Origin: Prorocentrum cordatum
Taxonomy: Eukaryota; Sar; Dinophyceae; Prorocentrales; Prorocentraceae
Assembly (NCBI GenBank): GCA_963575745.1
Contig: CAUYUJ010020574.1
Location: forward strand, 68,655 to 132,654
Direction: 5' to 3'
DNA: 64,000 nucleotides
Shown: in pieces, positions 31,370-41,399 of the stretch
Numbering within the stretch: the first letter of the stretch is position 1
Layout: every line of letters starts with the position of its first letter
Program-made: the position numbers and the translations under genes
Notes under the pieces: generated by a model
The model's database searches: none
What the model saw: only the letters and a program-made list of their open reading frames with translations
What the model was told of the DNA's origin: nothing

Positions 31370-31543
31370 ACGGCTCGGGTGTTGCTAGAAGTGCCCCTGG
31401 CCCAAGGTGCCCCCAGGATTTCTATATGGAGGCCCCCACGGCCTCCGGAGCACCCCTCACGAGCCCAAGAGGGCCCCATGGGGCTCCCAAATGCGGAAAG
31501 GTGGCGGCCCTTGGAGGGGCACTTCTAGCAACACCCGAACGGC
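31370..31543. mobile_element. MITE-like element, family S, with 5-bp target duplication
   Basis: 31,375-31,538 is bounded by perfect 24-bp inverted ends (TCGGGTGTTGCTAGAAGTGC then CCCT). ACGGC is duplicated immediately outside (31,370-31,374 and 31,539-31,543). The 164-bp element has no coding capacity and no second copy in the window. Confidence 0.85.
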
Positions 31544-31604
31544 CAGGAAGCCCACGCACGCCGGGTCCAGCACGCTCGCCCTCAGCAGGCTCAATTCCTC
31601 CATC

Positions 31605-31920
31605 GGCCGGGGAGCCCAAGAGGAGGAGGAGGAGGAGGAGGAGGAGGAGGAGGAGGAGGAGGAGGAAGAGGAGAGGACCGGGAGGAGGAAGAGGAGGGAG
31701 GAGGAGGAGGAGGAGGAGGAGGAGGAGAGGAGGGAGGAGGAGGAGGAGGAGGAGGAAAGACGAGAAAGAGGAGGAGGAGGAGGGGAGAGGAGGAGAAGAG
31801 AATGAGGAGGAGGAGGCGGAGGAGGAGGAAGAGGAGAGGAGGAGGAGGGGGAGGAGGAGGAGGAGGTGGAGGAGGGGGAGGAGGTGGAGGAGGAGGAGGA
31901 GGAGGAGGAAAGGAGGAGGA
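31605..31920 (+). repeat. (GGA)n tract, split by an inserted element
   Basis: Purine repeat resumed at 32,226-32,270 after the element at 31,931-32,217. Confidence 0.9.
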
Positions 31921-31930
31921 GGTGTACATT

Positions 31931-32217
31931 GCCGTGACAAAAGTATTATGCGGTCTTCACTCAACATGACTCAAGACTGGCGGAGTAAACGGAGTGGGCG
32001 GAGTAGAAATTACGCCGCGTGGACATGCATCCCGTCCAATTTTTCATATAGGAATGGGCGGAGTAATTTCCGATCCTGTTTTGAGATAACAATTTTATTA
32101 ATTAGAGGTAGACGAATTACTCCGCGGGATCGCGGAGGACGCATGTCAATGTTAGGAATCTTCCGAGGGATAGGAGATTCCAACCTATCATAAAACCGCA
32201 TAGTCTTTTGTCACGGC
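31931..32217. mobile_element. MITE-like element, family T, inserted in a GGA tract
   Basis: The left end GCCGTGACAAAAGTATTATG and the right end CATAGTCTTTTGTCACGGC are inverted over about 25 bp. GGTGTA occurs just outside on each side, with four extra bases on the left. Inside, GGCGGAGTAATT and AATTACTCCGC form a second inverted pair. Confidence 0.65.
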
Positions 32218-32459
32218 GGTGTAGGAGGTGGAGGAGGAGGAGGAGGAGGAGGAGGAGGAGGAGGAGGAGGAGGTGTGTGTGTGTGTGTTGTGGTACGCGA
32301 AGGCTATGGCGTGGCTCCCGCTGGGGGGTTCGCCTCCGTGGCGGTGCGGGTCGCCGCGCCTGGGGAGCCGCTGCTCCCGTCGGTGCGGGGCAGTGCCAGT
32401 GCGGGGAGCGCACGACCCTGAGATCCGACGCTCCCCCCCAAAAATGGCGCGGCGGGATT

Positions 32460-32700
32460 TTGGCGTCATCCTTCCATCCTCTTCCTTCCATCCTTCCATC
32501 CTCTTGGCCTCCTGCCCCTGAGATCCGACGCTCCCAACAGCAAAGTGGGCGCGGCGGGATCTGGGCCGTCTTCGGCCTCCGGGGGCCCTCGCCGGGCCTC
32601 GGGAGCGTCAAACAGCGACTCAGGACGAGAACCGGTCCCGGGGAAGGGGTCTGGACCTCCGGGGCCCACGCATCGAAGAGATTCGAGCAGCCGGCTGTCT
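32460..32700. repeat. Dispersed repeat H, copy 3
   Basis: GGCCGTCTTCGGCCTCCGGG, GGCCCTCGCCGGGCC, GGGGAAGGGGTCTGGACC. Confidence 0.75.
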
Positions 32701-32816
32701 AGGGGGGCGCGGGGCGTGCAAGGGCGGGGAGCGCACGGGGCGGATGGGCGGGAGCTGTGGCCAGGAGGCAGTGCTCCGCCGAGCAGTGTATACCTCTGAC
32801 GCCCCTATGCCTCCTC

Positions 32817-33058
32817 TCCGTCCTCCTCCTCCTCCTCCTCCTCCTCCTCCTCCTCCTCCTCCTCCTCCTCCCCCCTACTTCCATGCTCAGCACGCTCGCC
32901 GCTTCACTCCATCGTCTCTGTTTCATGATTTCTGCCAATGCACCCATGTTGTGCACGGCTTCTGTCTGTCTGTCTGTCTGTCTCTGTCTCTGTCTCTGTC
33001 TCTGTCTCTGTCTCTGTCTCTGTCTCTGTCTCTGTCTCTGTGTCTGTCTGTCTATCTA

Positions 33059-33131
<73 letters not shown>

Positions 33132-33150
33132 GTCTGTCGGTCTGTAGCGG
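32817..33150 (+). repeat. (TCC)n then (CTGTCT)n / (CTGT)n microsatellites
   Basis: TCC run at 32,817-32,871, then CTGTCT hexamers and CTGT tetramers from 32,961. Translates as Cys-Leu-Ser or Asp-Arg-Gln-Thr strings. Confidence 0.95.
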
Positions 33151-33364
33151 AAATGACCCGTGCGACGCCAGTGGGGCGTGGTAGGAAGTCTCGCGCTGGT
33201 GCAATTGCGTAGGAAAAGCGCCGAGAATGACAGTGATTCGCTTCGCACAGAGGTGCAGGCAACAAGCGCAGCAGAGCACGCGCGCGCGACGGAAAGAACT
33301 GGCTTACACACGCCAGAGCTATCCTTTTTGGCACGGAGGCGCAGAGCTTCCAACAACCAATCAT
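33056..33364 (-). CDS. Retroposed mRNA relic: open frame directly after the spliced leader
   Basis: The ATG at 33,362-33,364 follows the tandem leader without a gap and opens a 102-codon frame (MIGCWKLCASVPKRIALAC...). It is ordinary for about 77 codons and then runs into the AGAC microsatellite. Another frame (DWLLEALRLRAKKDSS) is equally plausible as the original product, so the reading frame of the retroposed transcript is uncertain. No homology recognised. As a retrocopy it may be dead; no poly(A) tract is visible before the microsatellite. Confidence 0.5.
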
Positions 33365-33401
33365 CTTGAGCCAACATGGCTTGAGCCAAAATGGCTACGG
33401 A
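33365..33401 (-). other. Tandem dinoflagellate spliced-leader relic
   Basis: Minus strand reads TCCGTAG then CCATTTTGGCTCAAG (33,380-33,401, the full leader). CCATGTTGGCTCAAG (33,365-33,379) follows at once; this is the leader lacking its first seven bases, with one change. Established: dinoflagellate mRNAs receive this leader by trans-splicing, and retroposed copies keep a leader whose TAG then serves as the acceptor for the next round. Two leaders imply two rounds. A pyrimidine-rich CCTCTTCCTCGTCGT lies just upstream. Confidence 0.93.
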
Positions 33402-33489
33402 ACGACGAGGAAGAGGCTCAGACTTGCGACGTCTTTGTTGGTTGTTCGATGTCTCTAGAAAACGCCCACAAGGGGAACAGATGCGATTC

Positions 33490-33660
33490 CCAGACGTCCA
33501 GACCCTTCCCCCAGGGCTGGTTTTCAGCCCGAGGCGCGCTGTTTGACGGTCCCAGGGCACAGCGAATGTTCCTGGAGGCTGAGAGCGGCCAAAGAAACTT
33601 CCGGCCTTCCGGTCGTGAGTTCGTCACGGCGCAAGCATGTCTGGGGAGGCGGTCAGCTGG
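33490..33660. repeat. Dispersed repeat H, copy 4 (reverse)
   Basis: CGTCCAGACCCTTCCCCCAG, CTGAGAGCGGCCAAAG. Confidence 0.6.
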
Positions 33661-33884
33661 GGTCTCGAGTTGGCGCGACGGGGCCATCATGGTAATGATG
33701 AGAGCCACTCTGAAATTTGACGCGAGCTCCCGCTGCAGAGACATTCCCACGGAAGCCGGGCCGTCAAAAGTCAAAACCCAGGACGCGCTCGTCACAAAAA
33801 GTCGGCTCATCCGAGCTACAGAATACTCGAGTCTTACGCTTCCTCCCCGACAGCAGCAGCCCCAGACATCCAGCTGCTCCAATT

Positions 33885-34060
33885 TTTTCGATGCGTGGGC
33901 CCCGGAGGTCCAGACCCCTTCCCCAGGACCCGTTTTTCCTCCTGAACCGTGTTCTGACGCTCCCGAAGCCCGGCGAGGGCCCCCGGAGGCCGAAAACGGC
34001 CCAAATCCCGCCGCTCCCATTTGTTTTGGGAGCGTCGGATCTCAGGGGCAGGAGGCCAAG
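33885..34060. repeat. Dispersed repeat H, copy 5 (reverse)
   Basis: GGTCCAGACCCCTTCCCCAG, GGCGAGGGCCCCCGGAGGCC, GGGAGCGTCGGATC. Inverse orientation to 32,460-32,700. Confidence 0.75.
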
Positions 34061-34068
34061 AGGACCCT

Positions 34069-34212
34069 GACCTTCCAGGAGGGCTAAAAAATAGCACCCG
34101 ACTTTAAAAAACCTATCCCAAAGCTATTCTACGTCTTGGTTCTAAGCTGGTTCGCTCGGTGTTGTAAGTTTTTAAGCCTCCAGTGCTAAAAAATAGCTCT
34201 CTGGAAGGCCAA
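34069..34212. mobile_element. MITE-like element, family J, copy 2
   Basis: GACCTTCCAGGAGGGCTAAA and TTTTTAGCACTGGAGG-type ends are inverted; opposite orientation to 8,353-8,499. Confidence 0.65.
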
Positions 34213-34235
34213 GGGGATGGAAGGAGGAGGCCGGC

Positions 34236-34349
34236 CAGGTCCACGCGCCCGGCGAGCTCGTCGTGCAGGCGCGAGGGCTCGGCGTCCTCCCTGCGGCCCC
34301 CGGGGGCGCCGAGCGCGCAGGCCAGCCGCTCCTCCGCGCGGCGGATGCC
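34236..34349 (-). CDS. Coiled-coil gene, exon 11
   Basis: 38 codons, GIRRAEERLACALGAPGGRR then EDAEPSRLHDELAGRVDL, between CCCGCGGCAG and a GC donor (CTG|GCCGGC). Phase 0 at both ends agrees with exons 10 and 12. Confidence 0.6.
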
Positions 34350-34371
34350 CTGCCGCGGGTCCCAAAATTTG

Positions 34372-34405
34372 GGTCGGGCGTGTCCTCCTACAGGAGGACC
34401 TTGGA
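34372..34405. mobile_element. MITE family A, isolated left end
   Basis: GGTCGGGCGTGTCCTCCTAC, then unrelated sequence. Truncated copy. Confidence 0.6.
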
Positions 34406-34429
34406 CGCAGAATCAGCTACCCAGGGACG

Positions 34430-34600
34430 TACCCAAGAGGCCCCCAAGAGCCCCCCAAGAGGCCCAAGGGGGCCCCAAGACGCCGCCAAGGAGCCCCAAG
34501 AGACCCCCAAGAGGCCCCCAAGAGGCCCCTAGGAGGCCCCAAAGATGCCCCCAAGAGGCTTCAAAGAGGCCCCATAGAGCGCTCGAGGGCCGGCGGAATG
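34430..34600. repeat. CCCCAAGAGGCCC minisatellite, third block
   Basis: 12-bp units CCCAAGAGGCCC, preceded and followed by CTACCCAGGGACGTACCCAA (about 34,419 and 34,618). Confidence 0.8.
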
Positions 34601-34616
34601 AGCGAAGCGATTAAAT

Positions 34617-37446
34617 AAGCTACCCAGGGACGTACCCAACCTTGTGTACATATGAGGCGGCCATACATCGGACCGCTCGCTACAGAAGCAAGCACCGAAG
34701 GACCGTGCTCTTGCACGCTTCGCCAAAGAACGTTGGGCCAGAGTCAAATGTTTCACATTCGCGGCATCATTCTTAAGAGTCAAATCGTTGGCAGGAAGGC
34801 GACCACGAGGGGGCGTGGAAACATACTGATGAAGGTGGAACTGGAGACACGCTTCGTCGGAGAAAGAGCGCGTTGAGCTAGGTTCTCATTGCATAACAGC
34901 GCCATGCGCACTATGACAGAGCAGCTCCCTGCGCTAAGCGCTGCAAGTGCCCGAGTTCACTACGAGGAAGAGGCAATTGAAGAATCGATGCGGCATGGGC
35001 ACATGACAGCGCCATGCGTTCCGCGGCGCCCCATTCCGTTACGATGTGCGATCAAACAGCGCAGCGAAGTCTCATGGTGGTCCCCGTGGGATACCTCTCC
35101 GCTGGACTTCCCTGGAGCCCACGATGGGTGGCGATGGTTCCGCAGATCGCAGCCCCCGAAGGGACGGCGAAATCTCGTGGTGATCTGCGTGGGACGTACC
35201 TCCGATGGTTTTCCGTGAATCCCGCGAACGTGGCGACAATTTCGCAGATCGCAGCCCCCCAGGGGGCGACGCGGTCTCGTGGTGATCTGCGTGAAACGTA
35301 CCCCCGCTGGCCCTCCCAGAAGCCCACGAAGGTGGCGACAGGCTCGCAGATCGCAGCCCCCTGGGGACGGCGAGGTTTCGTGGTGATCTGCGTGGGACGT
35401 ACCTCTGGTCCTCCCAGAAGCCCACGATGGGTGGCGACGGTTCCGCAGATCGCAGCCCCCCAGGGGACGGCGAAGTCTCGTGGTGATCTGGGTGGGACGT
35501 ACCTCCGCTGGCACTCCCAGGAGCCCACGAAAGTGGCGACAATTTCGCAGATCGCAACACCCCTGGGCACGGCGAGGTCTCTGGGTGATCTGCGTCGGAC
35601 GTACCTCCGCTGGCACTCCCGCGAGCCCACGAAAGTGGCGACAATTTCGCAGATCGCAGCCCCCCAGGGGGCGGCGAGGTCTTGTGGTGATCTGCGCGTG
35701 ACGTACCTCCGCTGGCCCTCCCAGGAGCCCACGAAGGTGTCGACGGTTTCGCAGATCGAACCCCCCCAGGGGACGGCGAGGTCTCGTGGTGATCTGCGTG
35801 GGACGTACCTCCGCTGGGCCTCCCAGAAGCCCACGAACGTGGTGACAGTTTCGCAGATCGCAGACCCCCCAGGGGACGGCGAGGTCTCGTGGTGATCTGC
35901 GTGGGACGTACCTCTATTGGCCCTCCCAGAAACCAACGACGGTGGCGACAGCTTGGCAGATCGCAGCCCCCCAGGGGGCGGCGAAGTCTCGTGGTGGTCT
36001 GCTTGGGCGTACCTCCGCTGGCCCGCCCAGAACCCCACGAACGCAGCGACCATTTTTCAGAGCGCAGCCCCCCCAAGGGCCAGCGAAGTCTCGTGGTGAT
36101 CTGCGTGGGACGTACCTCCGCTGGCACTCCCAGCAGCCCACGAAAGTGGCGACAGTTTCGCATATCGAAGCCCCCCAGGGGACAGCGAGGTCTCGTGGTG
36201 ATCTGCGTGGGACGTACCTCAGCTAACCCTCCCAGGAGCCCACGAACGCAGCGACAATTCCGCAGAGCGCAAGCCCCCACTGGACGGCGAGGTTTCGTGG
36301 TGATCTGCGTGGGACGTACATCCGCTGGCCATCTCAGCAGCCCACGGAAGTGGCGACAGTTTCGCAGATCGCAGCCCCCCAGGGGGCGGCGAGGTCTCGT
36401 GGTGATCTGCGTGGGACGTACCTCAGCTAACCCTCCCAGGAGCACGCGAAAGCAGCGACCATTTCGCAGATCGAAAGCCCCCACTGGACGGCGAGGTTTC
36501 GTCTTGATCCGCGTGGGACTTACATCCGCTGGACCTCCCAGAAGCCCACGGACGTGGCGACAATGTCGCAGATCGCAGGCCCCATGAGGACAGCGAGATC
36601 TGGTGGTGATCTGCGTGGGACGTACCTCCGCTGGCCCTCCCAGGAGCCCACGAACATGGCGATAATTTCGCAGATCGCAGCCCACCAGGGGACGGCGAGG
36701 TCTTGTGGTGATCTGCGTGGGGCGTACCTCCGCTGGCCCTCCCAGAAGCCCACGAAAGTGGCGACAATTTCGCAGATCGCAGCCCCCCAGGGGGCGGCGA
36801 GATGTCGTGGTGATCTGCGTGGGACGTGCCTCCGCTGACGCCCCCAAAATCCCACGTAAAGTGACGACATTTTCGCAGATCGCAGTCCCCCGAAGGGACG
36901 GCGAGGTCTCGTGGTGATATACGTGGGACGTACCTCCGCTGGGCATCCCACTAGCCAAAGAACATTCCGACATGTTCGAAGATCGCAGCCCCCAGGGTGC
37001 GGCGAGGTCTCGTGGTGATCTGCGTGGGACGTACCTCCGCTGGCCCTCCCAGCAGCCCACGAAAGTGGCGACGGCTTCGCAAATCGAAGCCCCCCCAGGG
37101 GACGGCGAGGTCTCGTGGTGATCTGCGTGGGGCGTACCTACGCTGGCCCTCCCAGAAGCCCACGAAAGCGGCGACAGTTTCTCAGATCGCAGCTCCCCAG
37201 GGGACGGCGAGGTCTTGTGGTGATCTGCGTGGGATGCACATCCGCTGGCCCTCCGCACCCACGAGAGCGGCGACGGTTTCGCAAATCGCAGCCCCCCAGG
37301 GGGCGGCGAGGTCACGAGGCAGGAAGGAGGAGGACGAACACCAGGAGGATGAGAAGGAGGAGGACGAGGAGGAGAGGGAGGAGGAGGAGAGGGAGATGGG
37401 GCAACACAGTGAGTGCACTTTTTCAGAACGAGTACCAAACTGTCAG
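34617..37446 (+). repeat. Composite repeat unit 1 (leader, 102-bp array, purine tract, tail)
   Basis: Leader 34,617-35,070 opens TACCCAGGGACGTACCCAAC and includes CACGAGGGGGCGTGGAAACA. The 102-bp array spans 35,071-37,316 (about 22 units). The purine tract is 37,317-37,395. The tail at 37,396-37,446 contains TTCAGAACGAGTACCAAACT. Each array unit contains GATCTGCG and, about 45 bp later, its complement CGCAGATC. The 788-codon minus-strand frame is an artefact of the 102-bp (34-codon) period. Confidence 0.85.
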
Positions 37447-39470
37447 TGATTACCCGGGGACGTACCCAACCCTTTTAAGCATGTGGATCGCTCAATAAAA
37501 AAACAACATTGAATGATTCGCAATGCCCTTGGACGCTTCGTCAAAGAACGCTGGGCCAAACTCCGATGTTTGGCATATGCAATATGCGGCGTCACTCTTA
37601 AGAGTTCAGTCGTTGGCAAGCAAGCAACCACGAGGGGGCGTGGAAACATGTGGAGGGAGACGAAACATAATTCGCGGGAGGAGCAGCGCCTTGCGCTGTG
37701 TTCGCATTGCAGGACAGCGCTATGTGCGCAATGACTGTACAGCGCCTTGCGCTAAACGTAGCATGTGCCCGCACGCATTACAAACAACAGGCAACTGAAG
37801 AAAGGATGCGGCATGGGCAACGGACAGTGCCATGCGTTCTTCGTTGCGCGGCGCTCGCACACGCCGCGTCACGCCGCTGGCCCTCCCAGAAGCCCCCGAA
37901 ACTGGCAACAGTTTCGCAGATCGCAGGCCTCCCAGGGGACGGCGAAGTCTCGTGGTGATCTGCATGGGACGTAACTCCGCTGGCCCTACCAGGAGCCCAC
38001 GAACATGGCGACAGCTTCGCAGATCGCAGCCCCCCAGGGGACGGCGAGGTTTTGTGGTGATCCGCGTGGGACTTACATCCGCTGGCCCTCCCAGAAGCCC
38101 ACGAACGTGGTGACAGTTGAGCAGATCGCAACCCCCTAAGGGACGGCGAGATCTCGTGGTGATCCGCGTATGACGTACCGTACGTCGACGAAATGTTGCA
38201 CCACTTTGGCCGCGCATTGTCAGCTGTATTGGATTGCTCCTTCCCCCCCCTCCCCCTGATCTTACTATTGGGCACATGGCAAAGGTCCCTTGGCGCCCCC
38301 CAGGGCTCGCGACAGAATGTTGCACCACCGAGCCGTTTCGATGAACCCGGGACCGCAGTCAATGTTAAGATTGGGGGGAGGGGGGGGTGGAAGCGAACAT
38401 CCATTGCAACATCGGCTTGCTTTCTTGACATCACCAGGTGGTGCAACATTTTGTCGATGTACCGTACCTCCGCTGGGACTCCCAGAAGCCCATGAAAGTC
38501 CCGACAGTTTCGCAGATCGCAGCCCCCCAAGGGGACGGCGACGTCTCGGGGTGATCCGCGTGGGACGTACCTCCGCTGGCCCCCCCAGCAGCCCATGAAA
38601 GTGGCGACAATTTCGCAGATCGCAAGCCCCCACTGGACGGCGAGGTCTCGTGGTGATCTGCGTGGGACGTACCTCCTCTGTCCCTCCCAGGAAGTAACCA
38701 AAGTGTCGACAATTTCACTGATCGCAGCCCCCGCTCCCCGCAGGGGACGGAGAGGTCTCGTGGTGATCCGCGTGTGACGTACCTCCGCTGGGCCTCCCAG
38801 AAGCCCACGGAAGTGGCGACATATTCGCAGATCGCAGGCCTCCCAGGGGACGGCGAGGTCTCGTGGTGATCTGCGTGGGACGTACGTCCGTTGGGCATCC
38901 CAGAAGCCCACGAAACTGGCAACAGTTCCGAACATCGCAGCCCCCCCAAGTGACGGCGAGGTCTAGTGGTGATCCGCGTATGACGTACCTCTGCTGGGCA
39001 TCCCAGAAGAACGCGAAAGTAGCGACAGACTCGCAGATCGCAACCCCCCAAAATGACGGCGAGGTCTCGTAATGATCCGCGTGTGACTTACCTCCGCTGG
39101 GCCTCTCAGAAGCCAACGAAAGTGGCGACATATTCGCAGATCGCAGCCCCCCAGGGGACGACGATGTCTCGAGGTGATCTGCGTAGGACGTACCTCCGCT
39201 GGCACTACCAGCAGCCCACGAAAGTGGCGACGGTTTCGCTGATCGCAGCCCCTCAGGGGACGACGAGGTCACGAGGCAGGGAGGAGGACGAAGAACACGA
39301 GGAGGAGGATAATGGAGGGAGGAAGGAGGAGGTGGAGGAGGAGGAGGAGGAGAGGGGAAGGAGGAGAATGAGGAGCAGCAGGAGGAGGAGGAGGAGGAGG
39401 AGGAGGAGGAGAAGGTGGAGACCGCAGTGCTCTATTCAAAACGAGTGCCCAGCACAGGAGGGCTGGGAAT
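37447..39470 (+). repeat. Composite repeat unit 2
   Basis: Same order as unit 1 and directly adjacent. The leader, 37,447-37,870, matches unit 1 through TACCCGGGGACGTACCCAAC, CTTAAGAGTTCAGTCGTTGG and CACGAGGGGGCGTGGAAACA. The array is 37,871-39,271 (about 11 units plus an inserted element), the purine tract 39,272-39,420 and the tail ends in TTCAAAACGAGTGCCCAGCA. Confidence 0.85.
38174..38468. mobile_element. MITE-like element inside the 102-bp array, 6-bp target duplication
   Basis: 38,180-38,462 (283 bp) has 25-bp inverted ends: GTACGTCGACGAAATGTTGC then ACCAC, two mismatches between ends. CGTACC is duplicated at 38,174-38,179 and 38,463-38,468 and occurs once in uninterrupted array units. 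A third copy of AATGTTGCACCAC lies inside at about 38,313. Confidence 0.85.
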
Positions 39471-39474
39471 AATC

Positions 39475-39548
39475 GAAAAATCGTCCCCATCCTATCTCTC
39501 AACTCGTTTTGCACACTCCTCCTGTAGAGGGACAGGCCCGACTTGACC
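39475..39548. mobile_element. MITE family A, isolated right end
   Basis: AATCGTCCCC, then CCTGTAGAGGGACAGGCCCG and ACTT. No left end is present. Confidence 0.6.
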
Positions 39549-39589
39549 CAAAAAGGCGGCAGGGGTAACACAAACATGACTCAAACATG

Positions 39590-39770
39590 CTCGCGCCGTG
39601 AAACCATCACGACGGAGGGTTCTCGGCCGTTTTCCGCCTCCAGGGGCCCTCGCGGGGCCCCGGTGCCGTCCCAATAAAACGACTCGGAATTGAGAGCGGG
39701 CCTTTGGGGAAACGGCACCGCGTATTGAAAAAGCCAAGACGTCGCACGTCTGGGGATAATCAGCACGAAC
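39590..39770. repeat. Dispersed repeat H, copy 6
   Basis: GGCCGTTTTCCGCCTCCAGG, GGCCCTCGCGGGGCC. Confidence 0.7.
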
Positions 39771-40228
39771 TTTCGGAGGCCCGCGCGGATCTCTTGGGTC
39801 GGTCCAGCGCCGACCCCAGAACTCCGCGCGGGCCCACGGACATTGATGCTTGTGCTGTCTTCTCTTCGGCGTGAGGGAAAGGGGCCCCGAGGAAAGTGGG
39901 TTCTGCACCCCACCAGCTTCCACCAGGACCACACTTCCGTCCTGAGTGATTTCTGATGGACCTGAGGTCCGTGGAGGGCCCCAGAAGCCTGAGACCTCGA
40001 ACAAAAACCTCACGGCCCGTTCCCCAGAGGACCCGCTTACTTCGTGGCGATCCTCATGGAATGGACTGCAGTCGATCCCAGGCCAGAAGAACATCCCTCA
40101 AGAACATGAGACCCCCCGCAGGAAGAAACACATAGAGCATCGAAGGGTACCTAGAAGAAGACAAACGGCACAAACATGAACTTTCGACGGCCCGCGCGGA
40201 TCCAAGCCATCCGCGCGGAGCGCCAAGA
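39770..40228. mobile_element. Two short family F-like palindromes
   Basis: 39,770-39,836 (GGCCCGCGCGGATCTCTTGG and its partial complement) and 40,186-40,225 (CGCGCGGATCCAAGCC against ATCCGCGCGG). Both follow GAACTTTCG, as family F does. Confidence 0.5.
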
Positions 40229-40545
40229 AGTTTATGTGTATGCCGCTGTTTGGCCTTCGAAGGGTGCATCATCACAGCGTGGAAGCACGAAGAACATCAG
40301 GGGCACCCTCCCCGAAGCGACCTCGATCTCATGCCTCCTGGTCTGGCTAGATACATGTCCGACACGATGGGTCGGCCTCCTCCGGCCCCACGGGGGAAGC
40401 GCTGCCTGTCCCGGGCGAGCGCTTCGGGCATGGCGCTCTTCGAGGCCTGGACGAAGCCCGTCCCAGATCCAGGATTCCCAAAAAACATAAATCGAATTCA
40501 AAAAACTTGCTCTGGAATCCACAATTCGCGTGCTTTCTCTGATGC

Positions 40546-40722
40546 GGGCAAGTTTTCTTGCGCGGCGTTCGCCCCCCCCCCCCCCCCCTCTCGCCCCTCT
40601 CCAAACGAACGCTAGCGTGCAAGCGCCTTTCGACTTGCTTGCCTTCCGGACGCGCAAATCGTTTGCCGCTTGCTTCAGGCTCAGGCCCCCCCCCCATCCG
40701 CGAATGCAAGCAAACTTGCCCG
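40546..40722. mobile_element. MITE-like element, family G, copy 2
   Basis: Ends GGGCAAGTTTTCTTGCG and GCAAGCAAACTTGCC; interior as in copy 1. Confidence 0.75.
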
Positions 40723-40841
40723 GGCCTGAGAAAAAACAAGCTCAAAACTGGCATTCTGAATTCCATCAATCTGGCCCCCAGAATTCAAGAAACCACTCGA
40801 AGGGCAGATCCCTCGGATCGATCATCTTGCCAGGGCGAGAC

Positions 40842-41064
40842 CTCGTGCATGGAGCGCGCGATCTCCTCGTCGAAGCACCCCGCCCGCTGCCGGAGCTCGT
40901 CGACCTCGGAGTGGAGGTAGTGCAAGTCCTGCGCCGGACTGCCGCCCGCGCGCACGCGGGCGGCGCCGCCCAGCGCGCGGGCCACCTGGCCCTCCAGCTG
41001 CTGCAGGCCGCCGCTGATCTCCTCCAGCCCGCGGATGCTGCCAGAGAGGCTGCCAGCGATCTCT
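40842..41064 (-). CDS. Coiled-coil gene, exon 10
   Basis: 74 codons: EIAGSLSGSIRGLEEISGGL, QQLEGQVARALGGAARV, DLHYLHSEVDELRQRAG, CFDEEIARSMHE. Acceptor GAGCATCCAG, donor GAG|GTCTCG. The first base completes a Glu codon with exon 9. The best small exon of the gene: long, canonical on both sides, continuously helical. Confidence 0.7.
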
Positions 41065-41277
41065 CTGGATGCTCGGGTCGGGCGATGAGGGGGGGATAGC
41101 AAAGGGGGGGGGTTGAGAATCAGCTCGAGTAGCTGATTCTCCCGGCGCCTCCCAGCGCCGAAGGCGGCCATGTATCGAGGAATGGGCCCCTCGGTGAGGC
41201 CGAAACCAGCTGCACGCAGCAAATTTCGAACCCCCCCCTTTCCCAATCCCCCCTTTCGCCCCGCCCGAGATGCGCAC

Positions 41278-41336
41278 TCCAGCTGGGCGACGGTCCTCTC
41301 CAGACTGGCGACCTGCGCCTCTCGCAGACCCTGCTC
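41278..41336 (-). CDS. Coiled-coil gene, exon 9
   Basis: EQGLREAQVASLERTVAQL plus GA, between CTCGGCCGCAG and GA|GTGCGC. GA plus the A of exon 10 gives Glu, so the heptad passes through the junction (AQLEEIAGSLSG). Confidence 0.6.
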
Positions 41337-41399
41337 CTGCGGCCGAGCACGACATCTCGCAAGACTATCTGTAAGCTGTTGCCGCACCCGCTTCGGACC

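Noticed and set aside
32904-33560. 218-codon minus-strand frame reading through the spliced leader
   Set aside because: Its N-terminal part translates repeat H and the leader itself, and its C-terminal part is the AGAC microsatellite. The frame starting at the ATG after the leader is more reasonable.
35072-37438. 788-codon minus-strand open frame with a 34-residue repeat, resembling TAL-effector or PPR layouts
   Set aside because: The period is exactly 102 bp and other frames are open equally long. Sequence lacks TAL or PPR consensus residues. It is a satellite translation.
35071-39271. CRISPR-like regular repeats
   Set aside because: Units are contiguous 102-bp tandem repeats without unique spacers, in a eukaryotic genome, with no cas genes.
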